Assembly: GCF_024734075.1 (NCBI RefSeq)
Contig: NZ_CP102850.1
Coordinates: forward strand, 3,534,001-3,598,000
From: Gordonia mangrovi
GTDB taxonomy: Bacteria; Actinomycetota; Actinomycetes; Mycobacteriales; Mycobacteriaceae
Direction of reading: 5' to 3'
DNA length: 64,000 nucleotides
Below are positions 16,895 through 26,475 of the stretch, piece after piece. Every line of letters starts with the position of its first letter. Positions within the stretch are counted from its first letter, which is position 1. Below the pieces are notes generated by a model that was given only the letters and a program-made list of their open reading frames with translations, made no database searches and had not been told where the DNA came from. Both the position numbers and the translations under genes were made by a program.

Positions 16895-18049
16895 TCATCC
16901 GCCCGAGTGCATGACCTCGGCACCCTCGGGTACGACGTCCTCGTACGGATCGTCGAGCCATCCCTCCGGCAGCGCCACCTTCGCCGGCGAACCCTGCCGG
17001 CCTCGCGGTCCGTGGCCGTCCTCCGGGAACGGTGCATCGTCGGGCAGCGTCGCGACCAGTTCTCGCAGTTCGTCGAGGGTGCCGACGAGTGCGAGCCGGT
17101 TGCGCAGATCCGAGCCGGCCGGGAAGCCGCGCAGGTACCAGGCGACGTGCTTGCGGATCTCGCGCATGCCCTTGTTCTCGCCGTGGTGCGCGGCGAGGAG
17201 CTCGCCGTGGCGCACGATGATCTTCGACACCTCACCGAGGTCGGGTGCAGCGGGAGCGTCGAATCCGTTCAGCTCGGCGGCGAGTTCGGCGAACAGCCAC
17301 GGTCGGCCGAGACAACCCCGTCCGATCACCACGCCGTCACAACCGGTGCGGCGCATCATGGCGACGGCGTCGGCGGGCTCGAAGATGTCGCCGTTGCCCA
17401 GTACCGGCACCTCGCTGACGTGCTCCTTGAGTCGCGCGATCTCGTCCCAGTTCGCGGTCCCCGAATAACGCTGGGATGCGGTGCGCGCATGCAGCGCGAC
17501 GGCCTGTGCGCCTTCGGCGGCGGCGATGCGGCCGGCGTCCAGGTGGGTGTGGTGGTCGTCGTCGATGCCGATGCGGAATTTCACGGTCACCGGGATCGAG
17601 GTGCCTTCGGTGGCCTTCACCGCGGCCGCAACGATGCGCTCGAAAAGCTTGCGCTTGTAGGGAATTGCCGACCCGCCACCCTTACGGGTCACCTTCGGCA
17701 CCGGACAGCCGAAGTTCATGTCGATGTGGTCGGCGAGATTCTCGTCGACGATCATCTTGGTGGCCGCGTAGGTGTTCTCGGGGTCGACGGTGTAGAGCTG
17801 CATCGATCGCGGATTCTCATCCGGACCGAAGGTCGTCATGTGCATGGTGACCGGATGCCGCTCGACGAGCGCGCGGGCGGTGACCATCTCGCAGACGTAC
17901 AGGCCGGACACGGTGCCCGTGCGGGCGAGCTCGAGCTCGCGGCACAGGGTGCGGAAGGCGACGTTGGTGACGCCGGCCATCGGCGCGAGCACCACCGGAC
18001 TGGCGAGTTCGATGGAGCCGATGCGCAGGGCAGGGTGGGGCGCGGGCAA
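16895..18049 (-). CDS. tRNA-dihydrouridine synthase (DusB-like)
   Basis: This FMN enzyme reduces uridine to dihydrouridine in tRNA. The 384-residue protein starts LRIGSIELASPVVLAPMAGVTNVAFR, has the active-site block DHIDMNFGCPVPKVT (catalytic Cys), GGGSAI, VKFRIGIDD, LHARTASQRYSG, and VLGNGDIF with CDGVVIGRG. It matches Rv0823c in place and content. No ATG or GTG precedes the conserved N-terminus after the desA1 stop. The best candidate is a TTG at 18049, which lies just below a perfect 13-bp hairpin, so the start is uncertain. Confidence 0.9.
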   Translation of the reverse strand: MPAPHPALRIGSIELASPVVLAPMAGVTNVAFRTLCRELELARTGTVSGLYVCEMVTARALVERHPVTMHMTTFGPDENPRSMQLYTVDPENTYAATKMIVDENLADHIDMNFGCPVPKVTRKGGGSAIPYKRKLFERIVAAAVKATEGTSIPVTVKFRIGIDDDHHTHLDAGRIAAAEGAQAVALHARTASQRYSGTANWDEIARLKEHVSEVPVLGNGDIFEPADAVAMMRRTGCDGVVIGRGCLGRPWLFAELAAELNGFDAPAAPDLGEVSKIIVRHGELLAAHHGENKGMREIRKHVAWYLRGFPAGSDLRNRLALVGTLDELRELVATLPDDAPFPEDGHGPRGRQGSPAKVALPEGWLDDPYEDVVPEGAEVMHSGG

Positions 18050-18056
18050 CGTCGAA

Positions 18057-18085
18057 CCGGCGCCTTCGGTGTCCGAAGGCGCCGG
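18057..18085 (-). terminator. Perfect hairpin between desA1 and the dus gene
   Basis: CCGGCGCCTTCGG and CCGAAGGCGCCGG form a 13-bp stem with a 3-base loop, 21 bases after the desA1 stop. It may end desA1 transcription or limit read-through into the dus gene, whose start lies directly after it. Confidence 0.65.
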
Positions 18086-18105
18086 TCGGCTGATCGTGGT
18101 GGTGC

Positions 18106-19104
18106 TCAGGATGCCTGCTGCTCCCGTTCCCGCTTCTTGGCCTCGCGGGCCAGCGAGCGGTCGCGCATCTCCTCGAACCGGATGGTGTCCTTCTCGAGCT
18201 GCTCGAGGAAGGCGCCGAGTTCCTCGCGGGTCTTCTCCCCCTCGGCGGTGAAGTCCTCGCGCTCGAAGACCTTCCACTTGCGCAGGACCGGCATGATGAC
18301 CTCTTCGAGGTGCTGGCGCAGGTCGTAGATGCCGTGCTTGGCCATCAGCACGCCGTTGCGGCGGAAGTTCGGCATCCCGGCACCGGGCATCTGGAAATTG
18401 GTGACGATGTCGGTGACCGCGCGCAGCGTCTGGTCCGGGGAGATGTCCATGCCGGCGCCGCAGATGTTGCGGTAGAAGATCATGTGCAGGTTCTCGTCGG
18501 CGGCGATGCGCTGCAGCATCTTGTCGGCGATGGGGTCTGCGCAGGCCTTGCCGGTGTTGCGGTGGCTGACGCGGGTGGCCAGCTCCTGGAAGGTGACGTA
18601 GGCGACGGAATGTAGCAGTCCGACCTCCTCGCCCTTCTCCTTCATCTCCTCGGCGCGGTCGGCGGCGGCCAGCAGCGGATCGTAGCCGTTGGTCATGTGG
18701 ATCATCCGGGCTTCCTCGAGGGCAACCGGGTCGACGCCACGGGTCACCACGAGGTAGTCGCGCATGACGATGCCGTGCCGGTTCTCCTCGGCGGTCCATC
18801 GGCCGACCCAGTGACCCCATGCGGAGTCCATCGAGAAGTTCTCGGCGATCACCCGGTGATACGAGGGGAGGTTGTCCTCGGTCAGCAGGTTGGTGACCAT
18901 CGCGGCCTTGGCGACCTCGTCGAGCTGCGACTGCTCGGGGTCGTAGTCGACGCCACCGAGTGCTGCGAAGTTACGTCCCTCGTCCCACGGGACATAGTCG
19001 TGCGGATTCCAGTCCTTGGCGATCTTCAGGTGCCGGTTGACGTTCTCCTCGGCGACCGGCGACAGCTCCTTGAGCAGTTCAAGCTGGGTCAGCTCGCGTG
19101 CCAT
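18106..19104 (-). CDS. desA1: Acyl-ACP desaturase DesA1
   Basis: This is a 332-residue soluble diiron desaturase of the stearoyl-ACP desaturase family, which in mycobacteria works on meromycolate or fatty-acid precursors. Diiron ligands are visible in TAEENRHGIV (about 106-115) and AADENLHMIFYRN (about 196-208), the paired EEx2H/DEx2H motifs. A charged C-terminal tail rich in Glu/Arg ends it. A strong GGAGGAAAG precedes the ATG. It corresponds to Rv0824c. Confidence 0.93.
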   Translation of the reverse strand: MARELTQLELLKELSPVAEENVNRHLKIAKDWNPHDYVPWDEGRNFAALGGVDYDPEQSQLDEVAKAAMVTNLLTEDNLPSYHRVIAENFSMDSAWGHWVGRWTAEENRHGIVMRDYLVVTRGVDPVALEEARMIHMTNGYDPLLAAADRAEEMKEKGEEVGLLHSVAYVTFQELATRVSHRNTGKACADPIADKMLQRIAADENLHMIFYRNICGAGMDISPDQTLRAVTDIVTNFQMPGAGMPNFRRNGVLMAKHGIYDLRQHLEEVIMPVLRKWKVFEREDFTAEGEKTREELGAFLEQLEKDTIRFEEMRDRSLAREAKKREREQQAS

Positions 19105-19438
19105 TCTTTCCTCCGAACGGTGTTGTCCGCATATCGTGTCTGGTGGTCTCGGCGCCCGACTGACACGGTGATCAGTCGTCCAGCGTACGTCACCGGGCCG
19201 GTCGACCCAAGTCCATACCTACGCAATCGTAACCGCGGCCACGCTTCGTTACGTCTGGCTCACGTGTCCTCGGTCACCTGCGATGACGTTGTCTGCGACG
19301 CCTCGTCGATGGTGCCCGATACCGGCTCGTGCCGGTACCGTTCGCAGTGAATTCACAGCCGATCGGGCGGATTCACCACCGGCCGGAGGATGGCGTCCAC
19401 CGGCTTCTCACCGACCCCGACGCTCGGTGCAGTGCGGT
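19105..19438. other. Intergenic region upstream of desA1
   Basis: This 334-base stretch has no convincing gene. It contains the desA1 ribosome site at its left end and must hold the desA1 promoter. A small 6-bp hairpin (ACCGGC/GCCGGT, 19321-19336) is closer to the end of the next minus-strand gene and could be its terminator. Nothing else stands out. Confidence 0.5.
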
Positions 19439-19951
19439 TCAGGTGGGTCGGGCGAACATGGTCCCGATGCTCGCCCGCCATCGAGCCGCTTCGGCGTCAA
19501 GGGTACCGAGTTGCTCCGCTTTCTCACACCAGCTCGCCGCGGCCCGCCCGAATTCCATGGGGTTGTACACGTCTTCCTCGCAGCTCCACAGCCCCTCTCC
19601 GGCATAGGTGAGGATCGTGATGTTGGTGGCGGTGATGAGTGTGCCGTCGCCGGGATCCCGCATCGGATTGTCGACCTCGCAGATCACCCGGCCGGTCGGT
19701 GCGTCGACGACGTGCCACAGCGACGGGAACCCGGTCATGTGGCTGCCGGGAAATGCGGTCATCGTCTTCCAGATCCATGCCCGGATCTCCGCGCGACCGG
19801 ACATGGTGCCCAGTGCGTGTTCGATGTACCGGGCGTCGGTGGTGAACATCTCGGCGAACCGGTCCCAGTCGCGCGACACCGCGATCTCGGCGACCGTCTG
19901 CTGGAATCCACGGAATGCGTCGTCGAGTTCGGCGTGGCTGAATGTGCTCAT
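19439..19951 (-). CDS. SnoaL/NTF2-like domain protein
   Basis: This is a 170-residue single-domain protein of the SnoaL-like NTF2 fold. Family-type features are FQQTVAEIAVSRDWDRFAEMFTTDARYIEH, the GRAEIRAWI turn and an acidic strand ICEVDNPM. Such proteins are small isomerases, hydratases or binding proteins. No substrate can be named. The gene stands alone between desA1 and a WS/DGAT. Confidence 0.8.
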   Translation of the reverse strand: MSTFSHAELDDAFRGFQQTVAEIAVSRDWDRFAEMFTTDARYIEHALGTMSGRAEIRAWIWKTMTAFPGSHMTGFPSLWHVVDAPTGRVICEVDNPMRDPGDGTLITATNITILTYAGEGLWSCEEDVYNPMEFGRAAASWCEKAEQLGTLDAEAARWRASIGTMFARPT

Positions 19952-20158
19952 CGGGGTGCGACCCTACCCTGAACATGTTCTCGTTCGTGCCGCTTCGCCG
20001 GCGCCCGGCCACCTGAGCTGAACCGGCGCGGGTGGGTGGGGTGCTCAGGCATGATTGAGTGCGGCTCGCATATTCGGAGGGGGCCGGCCGGCGACGTCGC
20101 GATTCGGGCGCCACCAGGTGGGTGTGTAGGTAGATCGGTGGGAGCAGGTGGTGATCGC

Positions 20159-21559
20159 ATGCAGCGGTTGAGTGGACTCGACGCGTCATTTCTGTACTTG
20201 GAGACAAGATCTCAGCTGATGCAAGTGATCGGGCTGATGGAGATCGACCCCTCCACTGTGCCCGGCGGCTACAGCTTCGAGAAGATGCGCGACGAACTCG
20301 AACGCCGGATTGCCGCGATGCCGACGTTCCGCCGCAAACTCGACAACTCGATGCTCAACATCGATCATCCGGTCTGGATCGAGGACGACCGGTTCGACAT
20401 CGAACGACATGTGCATCGGGTCGCGGTGCCGGCGCCGGGTGGTGAACTCGAGGTGGCCGAACTGTGCGGCCATCTCGCCGGTCAGACCCTCGACCGCGGA
20501 AAGCCGCTGTGGGAACTCTGGATCATCGAAGGTCTGTCCGACGGGAAGATCGCGGCGATGCTCCGGATGCATCACGCCGGCACCGACGGGGTGACCAGCG
20601 CCGAGATGCTCGCCCAACTGTGCACGCTCACACCCGAATCGCCGGATCTCGATCACGACAAGGTGGAGGAGACGGCGGGCCCGTCATCGCGAACCTCGAT
20701 GGCGGTGGGCGGTGCGGTCAACTTCTTTGTGCAGCGACCGATCGCGATGGCCAAGTTGGTGCCGGGCACCGTCAGCGTCCCGATCGGGTGGTTCCGCCGC
20801 AGTCGCTCGAAGTCGGCGATGCCCGCACCGTTTCAGGCACCGCGGACCCGCTTCAACAGCCCCATCACACCGCACCGGGCGATCGCCCTGACCCAGCTCT
20901 CACTCGGAGACGTGAAACGGGTGAAGAACCACTTCGGGGTGACGGTCAACGACGTGGTGCTCGCCATCACCGGCGGAGCGCTGCGCAGCTACCTGCTCGA
21001 ACACGACGAGCTCCCCGAGCAACCGCTCATCGCGATGGTGCCGGTGTCGGTGCACGGTTCGGACGAGAGCTCCTTGGTCACCACCGGAACGAACAAGGTC
21101 ACCGGCATGTTCACGCGGTTGCCGTCGGACCTGGCCGGCCCGGTCGAGCGGGTGGAGCGCGCCGCCGAACTCACCCGCACCTCCAAGGAACACCACGCCG
21201 AGATCGACGCGAACATGTTGCGGGGCTGGGCGCAGTTCGCGCCGGGCACCACGATGTCGACGTTGATGAAGTTCTACGGTGACCGCCACCTGGCGACCAG
21301 TCATCCGCCGATCTTCAACGTGCTCGTCTCCAATGTTCCCGGTCCCGACTTCCCGCTGTACTTCCTGGGTGCCCGGGTGACTTCGGTGTATCCGCTCGGG
21401 CCGATCTTCCATGGTCTCGGCCTCAACATCACCGTCTTCTCCGCCGACGGTCACCTCAACGTCGGCGTCGTCGCGTGTACCGATCAGACGCCCGATGTCT
21501 GGTCGATCGCGCATGCGTTCGACGAGGAACTCAAACAGCTCCTCGAAGTCTGCGACTGA
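20159..21559 (+). CDS. Wax ester synthase / diacylglycerol acyltransferase (WS/DGAT)
   Basis: This 466-residue enzyme makes triacylglycerol or wax esters from acyl-CoA. It has the catalytic motif HHAGTDG (about 143-149; consensus HHxxxDG), an N-terminal MQRLSGLDASFLYLE, the middle NDVVLAITGGALR block and a C-terminal PIFNVLVSNVPGP followed by GLGLNITVFS. The ATG at 20159 has GGGAG upstream; the frame is open to 20036. It is one of three WS/DGAT loci here and the only one on the plus strand. Confidence 0.93.
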   Translation: MQRLSGLDASFLYLETRSQLMQVIGLMEIDPSTVPGGYSFEKMRDELERRIAAMPTFRRKLDNSMLNIDHPVWIEDDRFDIERHVHRVAVPAPGGELEVAELCGHLAGQTLDRGKPLWELWIIEGLSDGKIAAMLRMHHAGTDGVTSAEMLAQLCTLTPESPDLDHDKVEETAGPSSRTSMAVGGAVNFFVQRPIAMAKLVPGTVSVPIGWFRRSRSKSAMPAPFQAPRTRFNSPITPHRAIALTQLSLGDVKRVKNHFGVTVNDVVLAITGGALRSYLLEHDELPEQPLIAMVPVSVHGSDESSLVTTGTNKVTGMFTRLPSDLAGPVERVERAAELTRTSKEHHAEIDANMLRGWAQFAPGTTMSTLMKFYGDRHLATSHPPIFNVLVSNVPGPDFPLYFLGARVTSVYPLGPIFHGLGLNITVFSADGHLNVGVVACTDQTPDVWSIAHAFDEELKQLLEVCD

Positions 21560-21613
21560 GATCGGGTCGACGTCGGTGGGTGACGACGGTGGGGTGACAT
21601 CACGGACGTCGGT

Positions 21614-23629
21614 TCAGAAACTCTCCAGCCACGTGCGCGCACCCGCGTCGCTCGGCGCCCGCCAGTCCCCGCGCGGCGACAGTGAACCACCCGAACCGAC
21701 CTTCGGTCCGTTGGGCATCGCGCTGCGTTTGAACTGGCTGGTCATGAACCGCGTCAAGAACACCCGCAGCCAGCTGTCAATCGTCTCCGCGTCGTATTCG
21801 TTGCGCCGCTCGACCGCCATCAGCGCCGACCACGCGCCGCGGTCACGATCCCCCCACGCCTGCCCGGCGAGATACGCGATCTTGTCGGGTCGGTAGCCGA
21901 AGCGGGTGTGGTAGTACAGGAAGAAGTCGTGCAGCTCATAGGGGCCCACGGTGTCCTCGGTGCTCTGCATCCGCCCGTCGTCGTCGGCGGGCACCAGCTC
22001 CGGGGAGATCACGTCGTCGAGGATCTCGGTCAGTACCTCGGCCGTCTCGTCGGAGTACGCGCCGGTCGCGATCATCCACCGGATCAGATGCTGGATGAGT
22101 GTCTTGGGCACCGACGAGTTCACGTTGTAGTGCGACATCTGATCACCGACACCATAGGTGCACCACCCCAGCGCCAGCTCGGACAGGTCCCCGGTGCCCA
22201 GCACGAACGCGCCCTGATGGTTGGCCAACCGGAACAGATGCGACGTGCGTTCACCGGCCTGCACGTTCTCGAACGTCACGTCATAGACCTTCTCGCCACG
22301 TGCGTACGGGTGTCCGAGGTCGGCCAGCATCTGCTCACACGACGGTCGGATGTCGATCTCACTGCCGCTCACGCCGAGGGTGTCCATCAGCACGTGTGCG
22401 CGTCGCAGCGTGTCCGTACCGGTGGCGAAACCGGGCATCGTGTAAGCCAGGATGTTCTGTCGCGGCAGTCCGAGCCGGTCGAAGGTGTCCACCGCGACCA
22501 GCAACGCCAAGGTCGAGTCCAGCCCGCCGGAGACACCGATCACGATCTTCTCCATGCCGGTGGCGCGTAGCCGCGCCGCGAGGCCCTGCACCTGGATGTT
22601 GCCGACCTCGCGGCATCGGGCATCTCGGTCGGCGGAGTCGGCCGGCACGAACGGGAAGCGCGGCACCTCGCGGCGCAGGGTGTCGTCGGTGGACGTCGCC
22701 TGACCCAGGGTGAACCGGATTCGGCGCAGCGGTTTCAGATCGTCGGCGAAGTCGCCGACCTGGTCGCGCAGGCTGATCATCCGCATCCGCTCCTGCCGGA
22801 GGCGATCGAGGTCGATGTCGGCGGTGATGGTCTGCGGCTGCATCTCGAACAGGTCGGACCGGGCCAGCAGGGTGCCGTTCTCGGTGATCAGGGCGTCCCC
22901 GTCCCAGGCGAGGTCGGTGGTGGATTCGCCGAACCCGGCGGCCACATACACGTGGGCGGCGATGCATCGTGCGGAGTGACTGGTGCACAGAGCTTTTCGG
23001 TAGCTCTCTTTGCCGACGGTGACGGGGCTGCCAGAGAGGTTGACGAGGACCGTCGCACCCGCCATCGCGGCCCAGGTGCTCGGCGGGATGGGGACCCAGC
23101 CGTCCTCGCAGATCTCCACGTGCACACGGAAACCCTCGAGGTCGTCTGCCTCGAAGATCAGATCGGCACCGAACGGGACCTCGCGTCCGAGCACGGTGGC
23201 GGTGGTGACCGGTGCGTCGCGGGCGGCGGCGAAGAAGCGCTGCTCGTAGAACTCCCGATAGTTCGGCAGATACGACTTGGGTACCACACCCAGCACCTCG
23301 CCGTCGTGGATCACCGCGGCACAGTTGTACAGCCCGTCACCGACGCGCAAGGGCAAGCCCACGGCGACCACCGGTCGCAGACCCGCACTCGCCTCGACGA
23401 TCGTCGCCAGACCCGTCAGACAGGCATCGATCACCGCATCCTGGTGGAACAGGTCGTCGATGCTGTAGCCGCACAAGCCCAGTTCGGGGAACACGACGAG
23501 CGACGCGCCATCGTCGGCGGCCGCGCGCAGTTGTTCGATGGTGCGTTCGGCGTTGGTGGCCGGGTCGGCGATCGAGACGAGCGGCACCGCTCCGGTCACC
23601 CTGGCGAATCCGTGGTCGTAGACAGACAC
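21614..23629 (-). CDS. nadE: Glutamine-dependent NAD(+) synthetase
   Basis: This 671-residue enzyme amidates deamido-NAD using ATP and glutamine. An N-terminal nitrilase-type glutaminase (about 1-300) has the Glu/Lys/Cys sites [26 protein letters not shown] and HVEICEDGW. The C-terminal ammonia-dependent synthetase carries the P-loop [13 protein letters not shown] (about 360) and [16 protein letters not shown]. The domain order and length match the actinobacterial NadE. It lies 83 bases after the disrupted acyl-CoA dehydrogenase. Confidence 0.96.
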   Translation of the reverse strand: MSVYDHGFARVTGAVPLVSIADPATNAERTIEQLRAAADDGASLVVFPELGLCGYSIDDLFHQDAVIDACLTGLATIVEASAGLRPVVAVGLPLRVGDGLYNCAAVIHDGEVLGVVPKSYLPNYREFYEQRFFAAARDAPVTTATVLGREVPFGADLIFEADDLEGFRVHVEICEDGWVPIPPSTWAAMAGATVLVNLSGSPVTVGKESYRKALCTSHSARCIAAHVYVAAGFGESTTDLAWDGDALITENGTLLARSDLFEMQPQTITADIDLDRLRQERMRMISLRDQVGDFADDLKPLRRIRFTLGQATSTDDTLRREVPRFPFVPADSADRDARCREVGNIQVQGLAARLRATGMEKIVIGVSGGLDSTLALLVAVDTFDRLGLPRQNILAYTMPGFATGTDTLRRAHVLMDTLGVSGSEIDIRPSCEQMLADLGHPYARGEKVYDVTFENVQAGERTSHLFRLANHQGAFVLGTGDLSELALGWCTYGVGDQMSHYNVNSSVPKTLIQHLIRWMIATGAYSDETAEVLTEILDDVISPELVPADDDGRMQSTEDTVGPYELHDFFLYYHTRFGYRPDKIAYLAGQAWGDRDRGAWSALMAVERRNEYDAETIDSWLRVFLTRFMTSQFKRSAMPNGPKVGSGGSLSPRGDWRAPSDAGARTWLESF

Positions 23630-24709
23630 CCTGCGAGCCTATCCCGAGGTGTGTGTGGCCAAACGTCGGTCAGTCGGTGTGCATCGATGTCGTGGCCGTG
23701 ATGGTCGATGCCTCAGAGGCCCAGGTCCTTCGCGATGATCGTCTTCATCACCTCGTTGGTGCCGCCGTAGATGCGCGACACTCGGGTGTCGGCGTAGAGG
23801 CGGGCGATCGGGTATTCGAGGATGTAGCCGTATCCGCCGTGCAGCTGTAGGCATTTGTCGATGACCCGTCCGGCCGTCTCGGTGGCGAACAGTTTCACTC
23901 GCGCCGCGTCGGGCACCGACAGCTCACCCGCGTTGTGCAGCTCCAGGGCCCGATCGACGAACTGCCGGATCGCCTCCACGTCGGCGGAACACTCGGCCAA
24001 CACGAACTTGGTGTTCTGAAATGACGCGACCGGTTTGCCGAAGACGTCGCGCTCCTTGGTGTAGGCCAGCGCGTGCTGCACGGCCGCGGCCGCGGTTGCG
24101 GATGCGCCGATGGCGATGGTCAGCCGTTCCTGCGCGAGATTGTGCGTGAGGTAGGAGAATCCGGCGCCTTCCTCGCCGAGCCGATCCTCGACGGGTACCC
24201 GCACCGAGTTGAACGACAGCTCCGCGGTGTCCGACGCCTTCAGCCCGATCTTCGCCAACTTGCGGCCCACCGAGTACCCCTCGGAGGTGGTGTCGACGAC
24301 GAGGATGGAGAGTCCGGAGCGGCGGTTCTGCGCGTCGAACGGGGAGGTGCGGCAGACGACGAGGTCACGGTCGGCGAGGGCGCCGCCGGTGATGAACGTC
24401 TTCGCGCCGTCGAGGATGTAGTGGCTGCCGTCTTCGGACAGCTTGGCGGTGGTGGAGATGTTCGCGAGGTCCGAGCCGGTGCCCGGTTCGGTCATCGCGA
24501 TGGCGAACATGATGTCGCCGGAACAGAATCCGGGCAACCAGCGCTGCTTCTGCTCCGCGGAACCGTATTCGATCAGGTAGGGCAGGATCAGGTTCGTGTG
24601 CACCGAGTAGCTGCCGAAGGTCACCCCCGCCGCCGACGTCTCCTCGGCGACCACCATCGAGTAGGTGAAATCCTTGATACCGCCACCCCCGAACTCCTCG
24701 GGGGCCTAG

Positions 24710-26137
24710 TAGGACTTTGTTAGGTTGGAAAGGTGTGGTGGCAGAGCGGGCAGGTGCCGATCCAATGGGCCAGTGCGCGTTGGATTTCGCGCAGTACGCC
24801 GTAGAGGGTCAGGCCTGCCCAGAGGCTTTTGGGTGGGTCAGCCGCAGGGTGGTCAGGAAGAGGTGGGCGGCGGTGACCAGTGTGGCGTGGTGGTGCCAGC
24901 CGAGCCAGGTGCGGCCTTCGAAGTGGTCGAGGCCGAGTCCGGTTTTGAGTTCGCGGTAGTCGTGTTCGATGCGCCAGCGGAGTTTGGCCAGGCGTACGAG
25001 GGTGCTGGCGGGTGTGTCGGGTGGCAGGGTGGACATCCAGTAGTCGGTGGGTTCCGCTTTGCCGCTGGGCCATTCGGCGATGAGCCAGAGTACGGGCAGA
25101 CTGCCGTCGGCGGCTCGGGGGATATCGCGGTTGGCAGGTCGGATACGCAGGGTGACAAAGCGTGAGCGCATCACCGTGGCATGAGCAGTTGGGTCGGGGT
25201 TGGTGGGCTGGCGCCAGGTGATTTCGGTGGCCGCGGCACGGCCGGCGGCTATCACGAGTTCTTTGCAGGACGCCGGTGGGTCGGGGTATCGGGGTCCGGC
25301 CGGACGGCCTCGGCGGCCTGTGGGCGCCGTGGTGACCGGTACCGCATCGCCAGTATGGGCGGTGGTGGCGGATTTGACCGCCAGCACGTAGTCGATGCCG
25401 CGGTCGGTCAGGGCGCGCCGAAACTCGGTGGCGTCGCCGTAGCCGGCGTCACCGACGACCACCGGTGGGATGCGTCCCCAGTCGATGAGTTCATCGATCA
25501 TCTCCACGGCCATCTCCCACTTGCGGCGGTGCTGCTCGGCCGACGGGATCGCGCAGCGGCGGCGTGCCTGGCTGATCGCTGCCCGACTGGAGTCATCGAG
25601 GTCCTCGCCGGTATCGTCCCAGCTCTCAGGTACGAATAGTCGCCAATCCAGCGGAGCTGAGGCAATGTCGGTCGCGGCGTGCACGCTGACGGCGATCTGG
25701 CAATTGCCGACCTTGCCGAGGGTGCCCGAGTATTGGCGAGCCACACACGCCGATGCCGGCCCGTCTTTGGCGAACCCGGTGTCATCAACAACCCACGCAT
25801 CCGGGCTGATCAGATCGCACGCTTTGCGAGACAGTGTTCGCCGCACCGGACCCACATCCCACGGCGAGGTGGTGACGAACTGCTGTAGCCGTTGATGATC
25901 CACCCGCAATCGCTGCGCCATCGGCTGCATCGATTTGCGTCGACCATCGAGCATCACGCCACGTAGATACAAGCCCGCGACAGCCCGCCGATCCTTGCGG
26001 AGCAACGATGAGAACACTTGATCGACAAACGAATCCAGCTCCGTCTCGACCCGCCGCAACTCCCTGTCATCCACCTCACGATTATCCCAGCCGCACCAGC
26101 GAAATCCGTTGCGACACACCGACCTAACAAAGTCCTA
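24710..26137 (-). mobile_element. IS701-type insertion sequence
   Basis: This 1428-bp element has about 16-bp perfect inverted ends, TAGGACTTTGTTAGGT and ACCTAACAAAGTCCTA. It is flanked on both sides by CTAG (24706-24709 and 26138-26141), a 4-bp target duplication of the IS701 type. It sits exactly at the junction between the 160-bp foldback element and the dehydrogenase gene. Confidence 0.9.
24809..26074 (-). CDS. IS701-family DDE transposase
   Basis: This is a 421-residue transposase of the IS4/IS701 superfamily. DDE residues are seen in WVVDDTGFAKDG, VVVGDAGYGDA and the C-terminal YREL-type motif RWRIEHDYRELKTGLGLDHFEGR. The start is uncertain: a GTG at 26074 gives a sensible N-terminus, and the frame is open to 26119 almost at the element end. 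No frameshift is seen, so it may be active. Confidence 0.88.
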   Translation of the reverse strand: MDDRELRRVETELDSFVDQVFSSLLRKDRRAVAGLYLRGVMLDGRRKSMQPMAQRLRVDHQRLQQFVTTSPWDVGPVRRTLSRKACDLISPDAWVVDDTGFAKDGPASACVARQYSGTLGKVGNCQIAVSVHAATDIASAPLDWRLFVPESWDDTGEDLDDSSRAAISQARRRCAIPSAEQHRRKWEMAVEMIDELIDWGRIPPVVVGDAGYGDATEFRRALTDRGIDYVLAVKSATTAHTGDAVPVTTAPTGRRGRPAGPRYPDPPASCKELVIAAGRAAATEITWRQPTNPDPTAHATVMRSRFVTLRIRPANRDIPRAADGSLPVLWLIAEWPSGKAEPTDYWMSTLPPDTPASTLVRLAKLRWRIEHDYRELKTGLGLDHFEGRTWLGWHHHATLVTAAHLFLTTLRLTHPKASGQA

Positions 26138-26140
26138 CTA

Positions 26141-26300
26141 GTGTCCCGCGTCGGAAATTCGTTGATGATTTCGACGCCCAGGCGGCGCCTCGCTTCGTTG
26201 GCGTTGTCGCAGGTACATCCAGTACCTGCTTCCTCCGCCGCCTCGCGATGCATCCACCTGGACCGCCGAACTCATGAAACGAATTTCCGACGCGGGACAC
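26141..26300. mobile_element. 160-bp foldback (MITE-like) element
   Basis: Perfect 23-bp inverted ends start GTGTCCCGCGTCGG at 26141-26163 and mirror at 26278-26300. The interior contains a further palindrome (CAGGTAC-5 bases-GTACCTG, about 26210-26228) and no gene. It interrupts the acyl-CoA dehydrogenase coding sequence. No transposase shares these ends in this window, so a non-autonomous element is inferred. Confidence 0.8.
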
Positions 26301-26475
26301 TTGATCCCGAGCACGCCGAGGTCGCCGAGACGGTTGTAGAACCTGCGTGGGGGGTGTCCCTGTTCCTCCCAATCGGGGTACTGCGGCACCACCTCTTTGG
26401 CGATGAAGTCGCGCAGAGTCTTGCGGAATGACTCATGATCTTCGTTGAACACGGTGCGTTGCACGATGTTTCCCC

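Larger units (their letters stand above)
23713..26464 (-). pseudogene. Acyl-CoA dehydrogenase disrupted by a foldback element and an IS701-type element
   Basis: The N-terminal part (26464 to 26301; GTG start after GAGGGG) reads RTVFNEDHESFRKTLRDF to LGDLGVLGIK. The rest (24705 to 23713) resumes with APEEFGGGGIKDFTYS and runs to the end. Removing 24706-26300 restores a continuous GIK-APEEFGGGG reading. Motifs include FAIAMTEPGTGSDL, LQLHGGYGYI and RIYGGTNEVMKTII. Gly in that last motif, where many dehydrogenases have Glu, suggests the long-chain/isovaleryl type with the base elsewhere. It was the second gene of an operon with the intact dehydrogenase 11 bases upstream. The 3' fragment has its own start codons but lacks the N-terminal domain, so it is very unlikely to work. 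Confidence 0.9.

Noticed and set aside
24713..25165. Plus-strand frames inside the IS701-type element
   Set aside because: They are antisense shadows of the transposase gene.
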